Origin: an uncultured Nocardiopsis sp.
GTDB taxonomy: Bacteria > Actinomycetota > Actinomycetes > Streptosporangiales > Streptosporangiaceae
Length of the DNA: 8,407 bases
Reading direction: 5' to 3'
NCBI GenBank assembly: GCA_937957845.1
Contig: CALGOD010001007.1
Span: 1-8,407 of the forward strand
Each line of letters begins with the position of its first letter. Position 1 is the stretch's first letter. The notes below the pieces were generated by a model. It saw nothing but the letters and a program-made list of their open reading frames with translations, was not told the DNA's origin and made no database searches. Positions 7,955 through 8,407 of this stretch are shown here, piece after piece. The translations under genes were made by a program, and so were the position numbers.

Positions 7955-7963
7955 AAACTAACA
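7955..7963 (-). promoter_or_regulatory. Probable extended -10 element of the lectin gene
   Basis: The minus strand reads TGT-TAGTTT between two LacI-type operators, giving a start near 7948 and a leader of about 70 bases. The -35 region (near 7978-7985) has no good match to TTGACA, which is usual for tightly regulated actinobacterial promoters. Confidence 0.45.
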
Positions 7964-7964
7964 C

Positions 7965-7978
7965 GGAAAGCGCTTTAC
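7965..7978. promoter_or_regulatory. Second LacI-family-like operator
   Basis: AAAGCGCTTT (7967-7976) is a perfect ten-base palindrome with the central GCGC typical of LacI-family sites, and one more pair (7965/7978) outside a mismatch. Its centre is 33 bp from that of the CelR-like site, about three helical turns, so both would face the same side of DNA. It would lie between the -35 and -10 regions. Confidence 0.55.
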
Positions 7979-7984
7979 CGGTAG

Positions 7985-7998
7985 CCGTGGAACCACGG
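7985..7998. promoter_or_regulatory. Third dyad upstream of the lectin promoter
   Basis: CCGTGG-AA-CCACGG is a perfect inverted repeat, centred 20 bp (about two turns) upstream of the second operator and near -43 of the probable start. That position would suit an activator or a further repressor. I do not recognise the family. Confidence 0.4.
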
Positions 7999-8013
7999 AA
8001 AGCCAAGTCCGGG

Positions 8014-8055
8014 CCCGGCCACCGCGCCCACCGCGTCCGGGGCGCCGTGGCCGGG
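8014..8055 (-). terminator. Strong terminator hairpin after the EF-hand gene
   Basis: CCCGGCCAC (8014-8022) pairs with GTGGCCGGG (8047-8055). After one mismatch, six more inner pairs follow, giving a stem of about 16 positions and a ten-base loop. It begins five bases after the EF-hand gene's stop. It is the strongest hairpin in the window and separates that gene from the lectin promoter. Confidence 0.7.
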
Positions 8056-8060
8056 AGGGG

Positions 8061-8407
8061 TCAGTTCCCCAGGAGCGGGATGTCGTTCCTGCCGAGGTGG
8101 TAGTCGCGGACCGCGTCGACCAGCTCGGTGGTGGACAGTTTCCCGCTGCCGTCGGTGTCCAGTTCGACGAAGGCTTGGGCGGCCTCGGCGCCGGTGAGGC
8201 CGATGGCCTGGATGGTCGGCGGCGTGACCAAGGAGAAACCGTCGTTGCCCCTGCTGATGATCTCTCGGTCGGCGACCTCGAGGAACGTTTCCCGGGTCAT
8301 TCGAGGGGTGCCCGTGGCCTCGGCCAGACGCTCGAACATGGCCATGTAGAGCCGCTTCAGGATATCGCCCTTGGAGGTGCCCTCTGCTCCCAGGCGCGAG
8401 ACGATGC
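8061..8407 (-). CDS. EF-hand calcium-binding protein, N-terminal part beyond window
   Basis: The last 114 residues are visible; the reading frame is open to the right edge. The final EF-hand loop is canonical, DTDGSGKLSTTE (83-94), with Asp, Asp, Ser, Lys backbone, Ser and the bidentate Glu at positions 1, 3, 5, 7, 9 and 12, flanked by helices AAQAFVEL and LVDAVRDYHLG. The preceding hand, around DREIISRGNDGF to TPPTIQAIGL, keeps helices but has lost most Ca2+ ligands. The layout fits the four-hand calerythrin/sarcoplasmic-type proteins of actinomycetes (about 170-180 aa), of which this would be the C-terminal two thirds. Such proteins are thought to buffer or sense cytosolic calcium. An ATG at 8345 exists, but the upstream codons also read as protein (RLGAEGTSKGDILKRLY), so the true start lies outside. 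Confidence 0.85.
   Translation of the reverse strand, partial: IVSRLGAEGTSKGDILKRLYMAMFERLAEATGTPRMTRETFLEVADREIISRGNDGFSLVTPPTIQAIGLTGAEAAQAFVELDTDGSGKLSTTELVDAVRDYHLGRNDIPLLGN

Overview
The window comes from a very GC-rich actinomycete. Third codon positions are almost all G or C, GTG and TTG starts are common, and ribosome-binding sites are strong GGAGG/AGGA types. A 14-bp CelR/CebR-type cellulose operator and an actinobacterial cstA cluster suggest a Nocardiopsis/Thermobifida-like member of the Nocardiopsaceae. That placement is inference. No mobile element, CRISPR array, tRNA or rRNA was seen.

Positions 1-2680 hold a compact minus-strand operon. It runs cstA (CstA/BtsT-family transporter), then a 108-aa protein ending in Cys-Cys ('cory-CC-star' type), then an ArsA/Get3-like ATPase cut by the window's left edge. 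Each junction overlaps: 14 bp between genes 1 and 2, and a TTGA stop/start between genes 2 and 3. The three products are probably made in fixed ratio and may work together. The cstA promoter region carries a probable extended -10 element and a CRP/GlxR-like palindrome.

Positions 2693-3484 hold a divergent plus-strand gene of unknown function, possibly with a flavin-type split-barrel fold. It converges on a minus-strand FAD-dependent amine oxidase (3536-4921). Upstream of that lies a PRC-barrel/DUF2382 stress-type protein (5100-5915), separated by two hairpins that probably end its transcript.

Positions 6221-7879 encode a secreted protein with an N-terminal ricin-type beta-trefoil lectin domain and a C-terminal right-handed beta-helix, probably acting on extracellular polysaccharide. 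Its upstream region is the best regulatory stretch in the window. It has a near-perfect CelR/CebR operator, a second LacI-family-like palindrome, a third dyad, an extended -10 between the first two, and a perfect hairpin in the leader. The right end (8061-8407) is the C-terminal part of an EF-hand calcium-binding protein, followed by a strong terminator hairpin.

The two items most worth following up are the cstA / CC-tail / ArsA-like ATPase operon, whose joint mechanism is not known to me, and the apparently cellulose-responsive control of an uncharacterised lectin/beta-helix exoprotein.
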